In this document: one piece after another, positions 21,216-29,135 of the stretch | How positions within the stretch are numbered: position 1 is the stretch's first letter | How the letters are laid out: every line of letters starts with the position of its first letter | NCBI GenBank assembly: GCA_900538765.1 | Contig: UQAB01000020.1 | Span: 1-31,829 of the forward strand | Source: an uncultured Azospirillum sp. | GTDB lineage: Bacteria > Pseudomonadota > Alphaproteobacteria > RF32 > CAG-239 | Direction: 5' to 3' | DNA: 31,829 bases | Notes under the pieces: model-generated | What the model was told of the DNA's origin: nothing | The model's database searches: none | Seen by the model: only the letters and a program-made list of their open reading frames with translations | Program-made: the position numbers and the translations under genes

Positions 21216-23582
21216 ATGGATGACTATCAGCAACAAGGGGGCTCGGCGTCTCAAAATGAACAGTCTGCGCAGCAGTATGCTGATATGATGGGAAAAGAAG
21301 AAGTTACCGCGGATTATGCACTTAATCCCGGAGAAGTTGAGTTGTCCGTTCCGCAGAAGATTGTTTATGACCCTCCTGTGATTGAGGAGAAAAAAACGGC
21401 GCCGGAAGCGGAAGTTTTTGTAAAGCCGGATTTGCCCGAGCTGGTGTTTGAGGAAGCACAGGCCGATGCGGACGGTGTTGCGTTGACTATTCCGCCGCAG
21501 GCTGTCGGGCATCGCAATGCCGAGCTGGAAATTAAGCCGCTGTATGTCAAGCCGCAAGGAGTCGGCGTAGATGTGTTGAATGAAAATTTCGGCGAGGATA
21601 ACGGTAACGGCGAAATAGATGCGGCGGCCGTTGTGATTACGGATGTTGACAATATACCGGCGGCGGGACAAACGGAAGAAGCGCTTCCGGAAGAAGAAAA
21701 TGCCGCGTCGGCGGTTGACGTTACGGCAGTAGTTGCCGAAGAAACGGCAGGACCGTATATGGCTGCCGTTGCGGAAGATGTTGAAACAGAAGAGGCTGCG
21801 CCGGAAGAGCCGATGCCAGAAACAGCCGCGGAAGCGGTGCGTGTGCCTTTGCCAGAACCGGCAGAAGAAAGCGTTGCGGAAAGTGTGACGTCGGAAGCTG
21901 CGGCAGAGGATGAGCCGGTTGCGGCTGAGGAAGAAACGCCCAGTTTTCTGCATGGCTGGTCTGATGATGATGACGAAACGCCGGAGGCTCTGTTGGGAAA
22001 AGTTTTGGATATGGAAGATACCGGCGAGGAGCTTGCGGTTGATGATGTGAGCCTGGATGTTGACGATGACGAATCGCCATTAGAACGTTTTGTCAGCGAT
22101 GATTTTGTGCCGGAAACAGTGCCGGAGGAAGAGGCGGGCGATATGCCGGAAATGCGGGAAGAAACTGTGCCCCTTGTTGAGAGTGTTGTTGCGGCGGAAG
22201 AAACGGCGGAGGCGGAAGATATAACAGAACTGCCGACGGAAATAATTCCGGACATTTCTGAAGAACCGCAGGCGGAGGAACTTTCCGGATTGTGGCAAGA
22301 TGACGATTTGCTGGCGGAAGGCGAGGCAACTGTTGTCAGCGCCGACGGTGTGGCGGGAGAAGTTTTGCCGCCGGAGAGCAGTGAAGCACCGGAAGATGTA
22401 TCTTCGATTGCGGAGCCGGTTGTTGAGCCGGAAGCGGAAACAGAACCTGAGCTTGAGCCTGAACCTGAAACGCAATGGCAGCCGGTGGCGGAAGAAGCTG
22501 TGGCAGTTTTGGCGGAAGAGCCGGAAGTGTCAGGTGTTCCGCAAGATGAGCCGGAAGCGGCGAGGGGTGTGCCCGATGTCACGGTACCGGCAGTTCCTTC
22601 GCAAGAGGAAACAACGACAGCTCCGGTTGTGCCGGAGGAAATGCCAGCACCTTCTGTTTCGCAGGCCGCAGTGCAGTCTGTTGCCGCGGCGGTTTCCGTT
22701 CCGGCGGAGGAAGCGTTGCAATCGCCGGGAGCCGGTGAGAAAATATATAATTTTAACCGGCAGAGCGGTATCCAAAAATTTGTGGCGGAAGAGCGTAACG
22801 GGGTTATTGTTCTTAATGATTTGGATTATGAGAAAAACGAGCTGAAAAACTGGAATTTGCTGTTTATTGAAAACACTTGGCAGGAAGTTCCCCGTGATAC
22901 TAAGGAAATTACGGTTCCGATGAAGCAAGCGTCTTTCCGGGTGGCTGAGGTTATTCAGCGGGGGATGCTGCCGCTCAGGCTGTATGATCAGGAAAATTTC
23001 GGTTTTGAAACGCCCGGTAATGCGCTGAGCATGGCGGATGGCAAGATTATTTCCGGTTTGAACAGTGATAAAGCGCTTATGATAAATGATTTTACCGTGC
23101 AGCGTTTGCAGAATTTTGAAGGCCGGGAGTTGAACTTCAACCGGTCGCGCTCCGGTTTGCTGACGGGGCCGGACGGCGCGCTGCTGTATTTTGCCGGAGT
23201 GGTTAAAATTGTGATTCCGGCAGCGCAGAGCGTCAAAAAAAATCTACAAGACAATCTGAAACGTATTGCCAAGAGATACAGCGGAAGCCTGGCTGACAAT
23301 TACGGCCGATACAGTGCGGCAAGTTTGGGCGGCGAGTTTGAAGCAACGCCGGAACGTAACTCGATTTATTTGAAAATCGGTAAGTCCGCTTATGGCTGGA
23401 GCGTCAGATTTGACAACGGTTTAGTGATGAGCATGGCTGATATTCGCGAATATCAGCTGCGCAACGGTAAACTGCCCCAGCCGGACGGCATTATCGCCTA
23501 TGGAAATAAGCAGTTGTTATTCCGCGGCTGTGCGCGTATTGTGATTTATCAGGAAGCGGAATATTTTAGTTATAAGTCTTGA
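21216..23582 (+). CDS. Large acidic low-complexity protein with C-terminal globular domain, 788 aa
   Basis: Unrecognised. Residues 1 to about 506 are extremely rich in Glu, Ala, Pro, Val and Asp, with degenerate EE, PE and EPE motifs (for example EPEAETEPELEPEPE) and few basic residues, which implies intrinsic disorder. From about 507 a basic/aromatic globular domain begins (KIYNFNRQSGIQKF). It ends with GWSVRFDNGLVMSMADI and a final beta-rich stretch, GIIAYGNKQLLFRGCARIVIY. No signal peptide or membrane helix. The ATG at 21216 has GGAG nine bases upstream. The NG-turn motif near the end recalls the 2714/3671/4529 family (INNGAVLLADV), so a distant link is possible but unproven. Terminators on both sides make it a single-gene unit. 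Confidence 0.75.
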   Translation: MDDYQQQGGSASQNEQSAQQYADMMGKEEVTADYALNPGEVELSVPQKIVYDPPVIEEKKTAPEAEVFVKPDLPELVFEEAQADADGVALTIPPQAVGHRNAELEIKPLYVKPQGVGVDVLNENFGEDNGNGEIDAAAVVITDVDNIPAAGQTEEALPEEENAASAVDVTAVVAEETAGPYMAAVAEDVETEEAAPEEPMPETAAEAVRVPLPEPAEESVAESVTSEAAAEDEPVAAEEETPSFLHGWSDDDDETPEALLGKVLDMEDTGEELAVDDVSLDVDDDESPLERFVSDDFVPETVPEEEAGDMPEMREETVPLVESVVAAEETAEAEDITELPTEIIPDISEEPQAEELSGLWQDDDLLAEGEATVVSADGVAGEVLPPESSEAPEDVSSIAEPVVEPEAETEPELEPEPETQWQPVAEEAVAVLAEEPEVSGVPQDEPEAARGVPDVTVPAVPSQEETTTAPVVPEEMPAPSVSQAAVQSVAAAVSVPAEEALQSPGAGEKIYNFNRQSGIQKFVAEERNGVIVLNDLDYEKNELKNWNLLFIENTWQEVPRDTKEITVPMKQASFRVAEVIQRGMLPLRLYDQENFGFETPGNALSMADGKIISGLNSDKALMINDFTVQRLQNFEGRELNFNRSRSGLLTGPDGALLYFAGVVKIVIPAAQSVKKNLQDNLKRIAKRYSGSLADNYGRYSAASLGGEFEATPERNSIYLKIGKSAYGWSVRFDNGLVMSMADIREYQLRNGKLPQPDGIIAYGNKQLLFRGCARIVIYQEAEYFSYKS

Positions 23583-23586
23583 CAGT

Positions 23587-23620
23587 AACAAAGCTCCAAA
23601 TCATTTTGGAGCTTTGTTTT
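23587..23620. terminator. Bidirectional terminator between convergent genes
   Basis: A 14-bp stem AACAAAGCTCCAAA/TTTGGAGCTTTGTT with a 4-nt loop. It serves the acidic-protein gene and the convergent glycosyltransferase operon. Confidence 0.9.
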
Positions 23621-23641
23621 GAGGTTAAAAAGCAAGAAGAG

Positions 23642-25609
23642 TTAAGGAATGGGTGATGGAGCGGGGAGCGTTATCATCTCTCCGAGCTTCAGGTTTATGT
23701 TTTCGTCGTTCCATTGTCCCAATCCTGATGTGCGGGTGAAGGTCATTTCGCCAAATTTGATATCGCCGTTGTTGAGGCGGTACAGGTCAACACAGACAAA
23801 AGCAAATCCCCGGCAGAGCTGTGCGGCAATTTTTACCATGTCATCAAAGTTTTCCGGTTTGGGCAAATCCTTTGTATATAAGGGGTGGTCGTAACAGAAA
23901 TTTTGTTTTTTCCAATCCAAATCATAAAATGCCATTTTCAGGTTAGCGGAATAGTCATCGCGGAACTGCATGTATTTGACTTCGCCGTTAAAACACCAGA
24001 ATTTGTAATCGTATAGAGCCTGATTGTCGTTGGTGACAAATTCTTCAATGATGATTTTGGGCGCGATGTTGTGATAATGCAATTCAAACCCGGCGACAAA
24101 GGCATAATCTGTTTTCAGCCAATTATCTATTTTTCTTTTGGCTTTGGCGAGATTGAGCTTGTTTTTGTCCCGGACAATGATATTCCAGCCGGAACCGTGG
24201 TTGCATTTGATGACAAATTGTTGAGGCAGTTTGCTAAAATCTATTTTATCAAAAGAGTCATAGACGCCCAAAAGCGGAATGAGATATTTTTCGCCGATTT
24301 TTTCCTTAATCCATTCTCTGACCTGGTATTTGTCGGCAAGACGGGTTTTGAGAGGCGTCGAATCGTATAGTTTCAGCCATTGGATTTTTTCGTTAAATGT
24401 TACCGGCGCGTCAAGATTTAAGTCTTTGCCGGACAGTTCTTTATACCAGGCGGCCAGGGCTTGGGGATATTCCTCCCGGCGGAGGCCGGCATAGTAATTA
24501 TACAGGCGCTCTATTTCCTCCTTAGAGTACTTTTTTTTTGAGTTGGATGCTGTGTTTCCTTTTGAAAAAGCCTGCTTTACGGTATTTTTGAGCCTTTTCC
24601 ATAATGAAGGCTTTTTATCAACAAGGGCGTTGCGGCCAGCATATTTGTTGTGAAAACTTTCGGCGCTTTTCAATAAAAGTCGGACGTTTTCCCATTCTTT
24701 TTTGGAGAAAAGCGTTTTATCAAGTTCTTTGTTTTTTTGGCCGAAAAGAAAATCTTCACGGAAGCGTTCCAGAAACATCGGCTTAAACTCATCGGCCACG
24801 CGGTAGTAGGTGAACATATAATTCAGATACATCAGGACATAGTAGATGCCGACGAATTCTTGCAAATTGTTTTGGTCAATGAAGCGTCGAATAAAGGCGT
24901 ATTCGTCACACATGCAGAAAACTTTGGCTTTTGACTTGACCGATGAATTGGGATTGTCGCGGCGCAGTTGGTAAAAGTCTTCATTAATGAAATACATTCT
25001 TTGGGCCAGGGCATAAGTCTGGAAGAAGAAGCCGTTGTCCTGATAAGAGGCGCCCGGCGTTTTGTTGAAACGGATATTGTTCTCTTTGAGAAAACGGGCA
25101 TTGTACAATCCTGTCCAGATGACATTGTTGGTCTGCTTGAAAACGGTGACATCATCTGAGGCTTTTAAGACGCGGTTGTAGAACTGCGGCGCAGCGACCG
25201 GCATATATTCAAAGGTTCGCTCGTTTCCGTCGCCGTAGAATTTGCGAAAGTCAGCCTTGAGGATATCTAAATTCAGTTTTTTTGCCAGTTTATATTGTTT
25301 TTCGTACATATCAGGGCGGATATAGTCGTCAGATTCCACAATGCCGATATATTCGCCGCTTGCCGTATCCAGCCCCATGTTCATTGAGTGTCCGTAGCCG
25401 GAATTGGCTTTGTTGATGACTTTAACGCGCTTGTCTTTTTTGGCGTATTCTTCACAGATTGCCGGAGAGTTGTCCGTCGAGCCGTCGTTTATCAGGATGA
25501 TTTCAATGTCCTGCAATGTCTGGTTAAGAATACTATCAATGCATTCATGCAGATATTTTTCAACATTGTAGATAGGGACGAGAATTGAGACTTTCGCTTG
25601 TTTGGACAT
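23642..25609 (-). CDS. Bifunctional GT2 glycosyltransferase / TupA-like ATP-grasp protein
   Basis: A 655-aa fusion. Residues 1 to about 220 form a GT-A family 2 transferase with VSILVPIYNVEKYL, ILINDGSTDNS (38-48) and the metal motif ESDD (92-95). A helical middle (about 225-340) leads to a Lys/Ser-rich linker at about 340-362. From about 405 there is a TupA-like ATP-grasp domain: NEKIQWLKLYD, LADKYQVREWI, YLIPLLGVYD, FVIKCNHGSG. Such proteins build surface polysaccharides such as capsule, O-antigen or teichuronopeptide. AAGGAAA precedes the ATG, and the gene starts two bases after the upstream GT2 gene stops, so they form an operon. A run of nine A in the linker (24531-24539) could slip. Confidence 0.88.
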   Translation of the reverse strand: MSKQAKVSILVPIYNVEKYLHECIDSILNQTLQDIEIILINDGSTDNSPAICEEYAKKDKRVKVINKANSGYGHSMNMGLDTASGEYIGIVESDDYIRPDMYEKQYKLAKKLNLDILKADFRKFYGDGNERTFEYMPVAAPQFYNRVLKASDDVTVFKQTNNVIWTGLYNARFLKENNIRFNKTPGASYQDNGFFFQTYALAQRMYFINEDFYQLRRDNPNSSVKSKAKVFCMCDEYAFIRRFIDQNNLQEFVGIYYVLMYLNYMFTYYRVADEFKPMFLERFREDFLFGQKNKELDKTLFSKKEWENVRLLLKSAESFHNKYAGRNALVDKKPSLWKRLKNTVKQAFSKGNTASNSKKKYSKEEIERLYNYYAGLRREEYPQALAAWYKELSGKDLNLDAPVTFNEKIQWLKLYDSTPLKTRLADKYQVREWIKEKIGEKYLIPLLGVYDSFDKIDFSKLPQQFVIKCNHGSGWNIIVRDKNKLNLAKAKRKIDNWLKTDYAFVAGFELHYHNIAPKIIIEEFVTNDNQALYDYKFWCFNGEVKYMQFRDDYSANLKMAFYDLDWKKQNFCYDHPLYTKDLPKPENFDDMVKIAAQLCRGFAFVCVDLYRLNNGDIKFGEMTFTRTSGLGQWNDENINLKLGEMITLPAPSPIP

Positions 25610-25611
25610 GC

Positions 25612-26688
25612 TTATTTCCTTTTAGCTATTTCCTGATAAATTTTAAAAGTGTACCAGGGGAACAATAAATACGATTTAAGGAAATCCGCACAGCTCCGAA
25701 TATTGTGCTTTATGCGCCTGCCGAAGGCGTGCGGATGATATTTGAACAGGTATTCCTTATATTCGTCCTGATTGTAAAAATATGATTTGGAATGTTTGTT
25801 TATGCCGAATTCAATGAAGTATTGGTGCTTCAGGTTATGCGCCAGCTGCTTTTTAACTTTTTTGTCGCGCATGCTGTTGACATGCCACAGGGAGAAATGG
25901 AGCGCAAGGTTGATGAAGCTTTGTTCTATCAAATTGTATATGCCGTCTTTTTGCGCTTCATCCCGGATGATTTTCAGAGATTCATAAAAGGCCGAACTTG
26001 ATTTGTGGCGGTTGTTTGAAACCGACTGGGCATTTTTGACCCGGTAGCTGATGAGAATGTCGTCAATGTAGGTAATTCGTTCGGCTTTGATAATGGCCGA
26101 GAGCGTAAACGCCGTGTCTTCGGATGATTTAAACGGCGGAAAGCGCAGATTGTGTTGTTTGACGAATTTGTTTAAGAAGAGTTTGTCCTCGGCCCAGCCG
26201 ACACTTATCTGGAAAATGTGCTGCGGAACATCCCGGTAAGAGAAGATGCTTTTGCCGTTAAGCAGGTCAGAACGAATGCTCAGAGGAATCGGAATTATCT
26301 GCCCGGTCTGGGTGTTGAACATCTGCATGCGGCAGATTGTGATATCCGCTTTGGTCTTTTCCGCCTGGTTGTACAGTTTTTCAAGGGCGTCCGGTTCAAA
26401 TATGTCGTCGCTGTCCCAAAAACAGATGTATTTTCCCGTGGCATTATCAATACCGGTGTTTCTGGCAACACCGGGACCGCCGTTTTTCTGACTGATTACT
26501 TTGAGGTTTTTGTGTTTTTTCTGATAATCTTTCAGAATGTTGAGGCTGTTGTCCGTTGAGCCGTCGTCAACGCAGATTAATTCAATATCCGGCATTGTCT
26601 GAGCAAAGATACTATCCAAGCATTCGGAAAGGTATTTTTCTGTATTGTAGACCGGGGTAACTATTGAGATAAGCGGTGCTTGTGCCAT
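25612..26688 (-). CDS. Family 2 glycosyltransferase
   Basis: A 358-aa GT-A transferase. ISIVTPVYNTEKYL (8-21), CVDDGSTDNS (39-48) and the nucleotide-sugar/metal motif WDSDD (91-95) are all present, followed by a C-terminal helical part that ends in a basic, aromatic YLLFPWYTFKIYQEIAKRK and may rest on the membrane. It is the first gene of a two-gene operon with the GT2/ATP-grasp fusion, which it resembles in the N-terminal 100 residues, so the two may act in turn on one surface glycan. The Shine-Dalgarno is weak (GGAA). The promoter is at 26741-26769. Confidence 0.9.
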   Translation of the reverse strand: MAQAPLISIVTPVYNTEKYLSECLDSIFAQTMPDIELICVDDGSTDNSLNILKDYQKKHKNLKVISQKNGGPGVARNTGIDNATGKYICFWDSDDIFEPDALEKLYNQAEKTKADITICRMQMFNTQTGQIIPIPLSIRSDLLNGKSIFSYRDVPQHIFQISVGWAEDKLFLNKFVKQHNLRFPPFKSSEDTAFTLSAIIKAERITYIDDILISYRVKNAQSVSNNRHKSSSAFYESLKIIRDEAQKDGIYNLIEQSFINLALHFSLWHVNSMRDKKVKKQLAHNLKHQYFIEFGINKHSKSYFYNQDEYKEYLFKYHPHAFGRRIKHNIRSCADFLKSYLLFPWYTFKIYQEIAKRK

Positions 26689-26740
26689 GTTTCCATACTT
26701 ATGTTATTAATGATAAAAAATGAACTTTTTATAGAATAGG

Positions 26741-26769
26741 ATAGTAGTAAAAAATATTGAAAATATCAA
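26741..26769 (-). promoter_or_regulatory. Promoter of the glycosyltransferase operon
   Basis: On the minus strand, -35 TTGATA (26769-26764), 17-nt spacer, -10 TACTAT (26746-26741). Confidence 0.6.
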
Positions 26770-26807
26770 GAGTTTTACGCGCTATGTTCGTAAGTGCCGC
26801 AGATAGT

Positions 26808-26838
26808 AAAAAAAAATCCCGGATATTTCCGGGATTTT
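26808..26838 (-). terminator. Terminator after the lipoprotein gene
   Basis: AAAATCCCGGA/TCCGGGATTTT (26813-26823 and 26828-26838) with a loop of four, followed on the minus strand by a long T run. It separates the lipoprotein gene from the glycosyltransferase operon. Confidence 0.9.
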
Positions 26839-26854
26839 AATCAGGAGAAAAAGG

Positions 26855-27694
26855 TTATTTCTTAAGCGGGAAGACACTGACGTTGGTGTTGGGATAAACG
26901 TTGTTGGCAACGGGGTTTTCCTGTTCAAGAATGTCAAATGCTTTGCTCGGCGTTTTCGTCTTGCGCGGACTACGGATATTCGGCGCCAGCGGATAGGCGT
27001 CTTTGGGCAGGCGCAGCAGCATATAACCGGTGCCGCCGCCGTAAGACGGGCCGGAAAGGCCGATGGAATAATAGCCGCCGATATAGCCGTAGTCCAAATC
27101 AATATAGTCAATGGAGAAAACTGTTTTTATTGATGTCTGGCCGATGGCGTTCATTTTGCACATATAGCCCGGGTCTTCCATGATGATGTTGGAGGTGCTT
27201 TTGGCAAAAAGAACGGTTTGCGCAGGCAGGCAGTCCGGCGTTTGGCCGTTGTAAGTGACGTTGTAATTGATAACCAGATTTATCTGGGTGTTGTCTTTGG
27301 CAACGCTGACATCAGTCAATTTAAAGGAATCTATGTAGAAATATCCCGGGACGATGCCGATGGTAATCGGCAACTGAATATAATTTTCCGTGCAGGTGTG
27401 GCTGCCAGGATCTGCTTCGCAGACCATGCCGGTTTGGCGGTTGTTGTTTTGCAGCAGATGAAGCAAGCTGTTATGGATATACTCGCGGCTCATGGACAGC
27501 TTGGCCGGGGCACATTGTTTTGTACGGCAGACGATGACGGAACTGGGGTGTCTCAGGTGCGCGTTTTCAACCTGGGTTTCCTGCAAAAAGGGGTCGCGCA
27601 GAAAATCCTGCAGGCTGCGGGTTCTCAGGCCGCATCCGGAAAGCGCGACGACAGCTGCGCCGAACAGCAATTTTTTCATAAGACTGACAGACAC
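26855..27694 (-). CDS. Hypothetical lipoprotein, 279 aa
   Basis: Function unknown. A lipoprotein signal peptide ends in LSGC (Cys at 21), so the protein should be lipidated and held in the cell envelope. The mature part has four or more Cys (CRTKQCAPAK, CEADPGSHTC) that could form disulphides, and a Gly/Tyr-rich C-terminal stretch (DYGYIGGYYSIGLSGPSYGGGTGYML) suggesting beta structure. The GTG at 27694 has AAGGAAG five bases upstream and is preferred; the ATG at 27679 gives a more usual signal peptide (MKKLLFG) but lacks a close Shine-Dalgarno. It has its own promoter and terminator. Confidence 0.8.
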   Translation of the reverse strand: MSVSLMKKLLFGAAVVALSGCGLRTRSLQDFLRDPFLQETQVENAHLRHPSSVIVCRTKQCAPAKLSMSREYIHNSLLHLLQNNNRQTGMVCEADPGSHTCTENYIQLPITIGIVPGYFYIDSFKLTDVSVAKDNTQINLVINYNVTYNGQTPDCLPAQTVLFAKSTSNIIMEDPGYMCKMNAIGQTSIKTVFSIDYIDLDYGYIGGYYSIGLSGPSYGGGTGYMLLRLPKDAYPLAPNIRSPRKTKTPSKAFDILEQENPVANNVYPNTNVSVFPLKK

Positions 27695-27738
27695 TTTAAC
27701 TTCCTTTTATCTGCTTAATGCGTTTATAAACTGTGGTT

Positions 27739-27767
27739 ATCATAAGACAAACTTTTCAAAACGACAA
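27739..27767 (-). promoter_or_regulatory. Promoter of the lipoprotein gene
   Basis: On the minus strand, -35 TTGTCG (27767-27762), 17-nt spacer, -10 TATGAT (27744-27739). Confidence 0.55.
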
Positions 27768-27837
27768 AGTTTTTTTTCAGGTTATTAAGCACATTTTAAA
27801 TGCCTGGGCGTAAAATCCGGCGCAGGGAGATTTGTAT

Positions 27838-28305
27838 ATGTATAAAGTATGGGTTTTTGCCGCCGGGGTTTTGTTTCTTGCCGCGGGTGCCGCTTCGGCA
27901 GCGCAGAAGGTGAAAGTTATTGACGGGGACAGCATTGTGGTCAACGGCGTGGAAATGCGCCTGGAAGGGATTGACGCGCCTGAGTATCATCAGGTTTGTT
28001 ATGATGCGGACAAAAAAGGCTACCGCTGCGGCATCAAGGCGCGCGACTATCTGCTCCGGTTGACGGCCGGGAAAAAAGTCAACTGCAAAAAACTGAGCGT
28101 CGACCGTTATAAAAGACAGGTATCGGTTTGTTACGCCGGCGGGCGGGATCTTAACCGCGAAATGGTATCAGCCGGCTGGGCCGTGGCTTATGACCGCTAC
28201 TCTGATGACTATGTCGGCGCGGAAAAAGAAGCCAAAAAACAGCGACGGGGAATCTGGCAGGGAAAATTTATGAAACCGGAATTATGGCGCCGCTTAAACG
28301 ACTAA
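27838..28305 (+). CDS. Secreted thermonuclease (SNase-like)
   Basis: An exported nuclease of the staphylococcal nuclease family, 155 aa. A Sec signal peptide (about 1-21, ending ASA) precedes the domain VKVIDGDSIVV, MRLEGIDAPEY, YLLRLTAGKKV, DRYKRQVSVCYAGGRDLNREMVSAGWAVAYDRYS, which holds the expected Asp/Arg/Glu catalytic cluster (R in MRLEGIDAPE, D in the same loop). It would cleave DNA or RNA in the periplasm or outside the cell. The ATG at 27838 has GGGAG eight bases upstream. It is divergent from the lipoprotein gene and not obviously linked to its neighbours. Confidence 0.9.
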   Translation: MYKVWVFAAGVLFLAAGAASAAQKVKVIDGDSIVVNGVEMRLEGIDAPEYHQVCYDADKKGYRCGIKARDYLLRLTAGKKVNCKKLSVDRYKRQVSVCYAGGRDLNREMVSAGWAVAYDRYSDDYVGAEKEAKKQRRGIWQGKFMKPELWRRLND

Positions 28306-28353
28306 AAAAATACAAAAAATGCAAAATTAATGAATTTTTTATAGAGATTCTTG

Positions 28354-28381
28354 TTGACAGCGCTGATTTCTTATGTATATT
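28354..28381 (+). promoter_or_regulatory. Strong sigma70-type promoter of the rplU operon
   Basis: -35 TTGACA (28354-28359), 16-nt spacer, -10 TATATT (28376-28381). The start near 28388 gives a ~40-nt leader for rplU-rpmA. Confidence 0.8.
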
Positions 28382-28428
28382 GCAAACAAAGGATTTATGT
28401 TTAATCTAAAATAATTGGATGGATAAAA

Positions 28429-28731
28429 ATGTACGCAGTAATTAAAACAGGCGGAAAACAATATAAAGTGACATCTGGTGATGTTGTTAAGATTGAAAAA
28501 ATCGCCGGTGAAGAAGGTAAAGAAGTTATTTTTAACGAAGTTCTGGCTTTGGATGACGTTATCGGTACTCCGCTGGTTGGCGGCGCTTCCGTTAAGGCCA
28601 CTGTTCTGAAACAGGCTAAAGATGCTAAAGTTATTGTCTTTAAGAAGAAGAGAAGACAGAACTATCGTCGTAAAAACGGCCACAGACAGCAGATTACGCT
28701 GGTAAAAATTACCGATATTTGTGGCAAGTAA
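28429..28731 (+). CDS. rplU: 50S ribosomal protein L21
   Basis: L21 binds 23S rRNA in the large subunit. The 100-aa protein opens with MYAVIKTGGKQYKV, the family signature, and has KATVLKQAKDAKVIVFKKKRRQNYRRKNGHRQ, the basic rRNA-binding stretch. Length is normal. It leads the rplU-rpmA unit, transcribed from the promoter at 28354. Confidence 0.98.
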   Translation: MYAVIKTGGKQYKVTSGDVVKIEKIAGEEGKEVIFNEVLALDDVIGTPLVGGASVKATVLKQAKDAKVIVFKKKRRQNYRRKNGHRQQITLVKITDICGK

Positions 28732-28755
28732 TCAGGTTTTGAGGAGAATTTAGTT

Positions 28756-29013
28756 ATGGCACATAAGAAATCAGGCGGTAGCTCTAACAACGGACGCGAC
28801 TCTATCGGACGCCGTTTAGGTTTGAAGAAATCCGGCGGTCAGGCTGTTATTCCGGGAAATATCATTATTCGTCAGCGCGGTACAAAGTACCACCCGGGTG
28901 AAAATGTCGGAATGGGCAAAGACCACACGATTTTTGCAACAGCCGAAGGCAAAGTCGAGTTCAGCAAAAAAGCCGGTGACAAGACTGTTGTTTCAGTTGT
29001 TTCTGAAAATTAG
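28756..29013 (+). CDS. rpmA: 50S ribosomal protein L27
   Basis: L27 has an N-terminus that reaches the peptidyl-transferase centre. The 85-aa protein starts MAHKKSGGSSNNGRDS with no Firmicute-type N-terminal pre-peptide and has the typical GNIIIRQRGTKYHPG. GAGGAG precedes the start, and it follows rplU by 24 bases. A terminator follows. Confidence 0.98.
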   Translation: MAHKKSGGSSNNGRDSIGRRLGLKKSGGQAVIPGNIIIRQRGTKYHPGENVGMGKDHTIFATAEGKVEFSKKAGDKTVVSVVSEN

Positions 29014-29034
29014 TTTTTCGTTATGAAATCGGAA

Positions 29035-29063
29035 GGAGGGGGCTGTTTTAAAACCCCCTTTTT
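29035..29063 (+). terminator. Terminator after rpmA
   Basis: AGGGGG and CCCCCT around an 11-nt loop, followed by a T run. It separates the ribosomal-protein unit from obgE. Confidence 0.75.
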
Positions 29064-29135
29064 CTGTTGTAAAAAGTGATTATATCAGAAGAGGCCGGAT
29101 GAATATCCGCAATTTGCAAAAGTTAAGGTAAAAAG

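Noticed and set aside
21365..22582. A 405-codon Ser/Gly/Ala-rich reverse open frame antisense to the acidic protein.
   Set aside because: It is the mirror of a Glu/Ala/Pro codon repeat (GAA, GCG, CCG read backwards as TTC, CGC, CGG in a shifted frame) and has no initiation signals.
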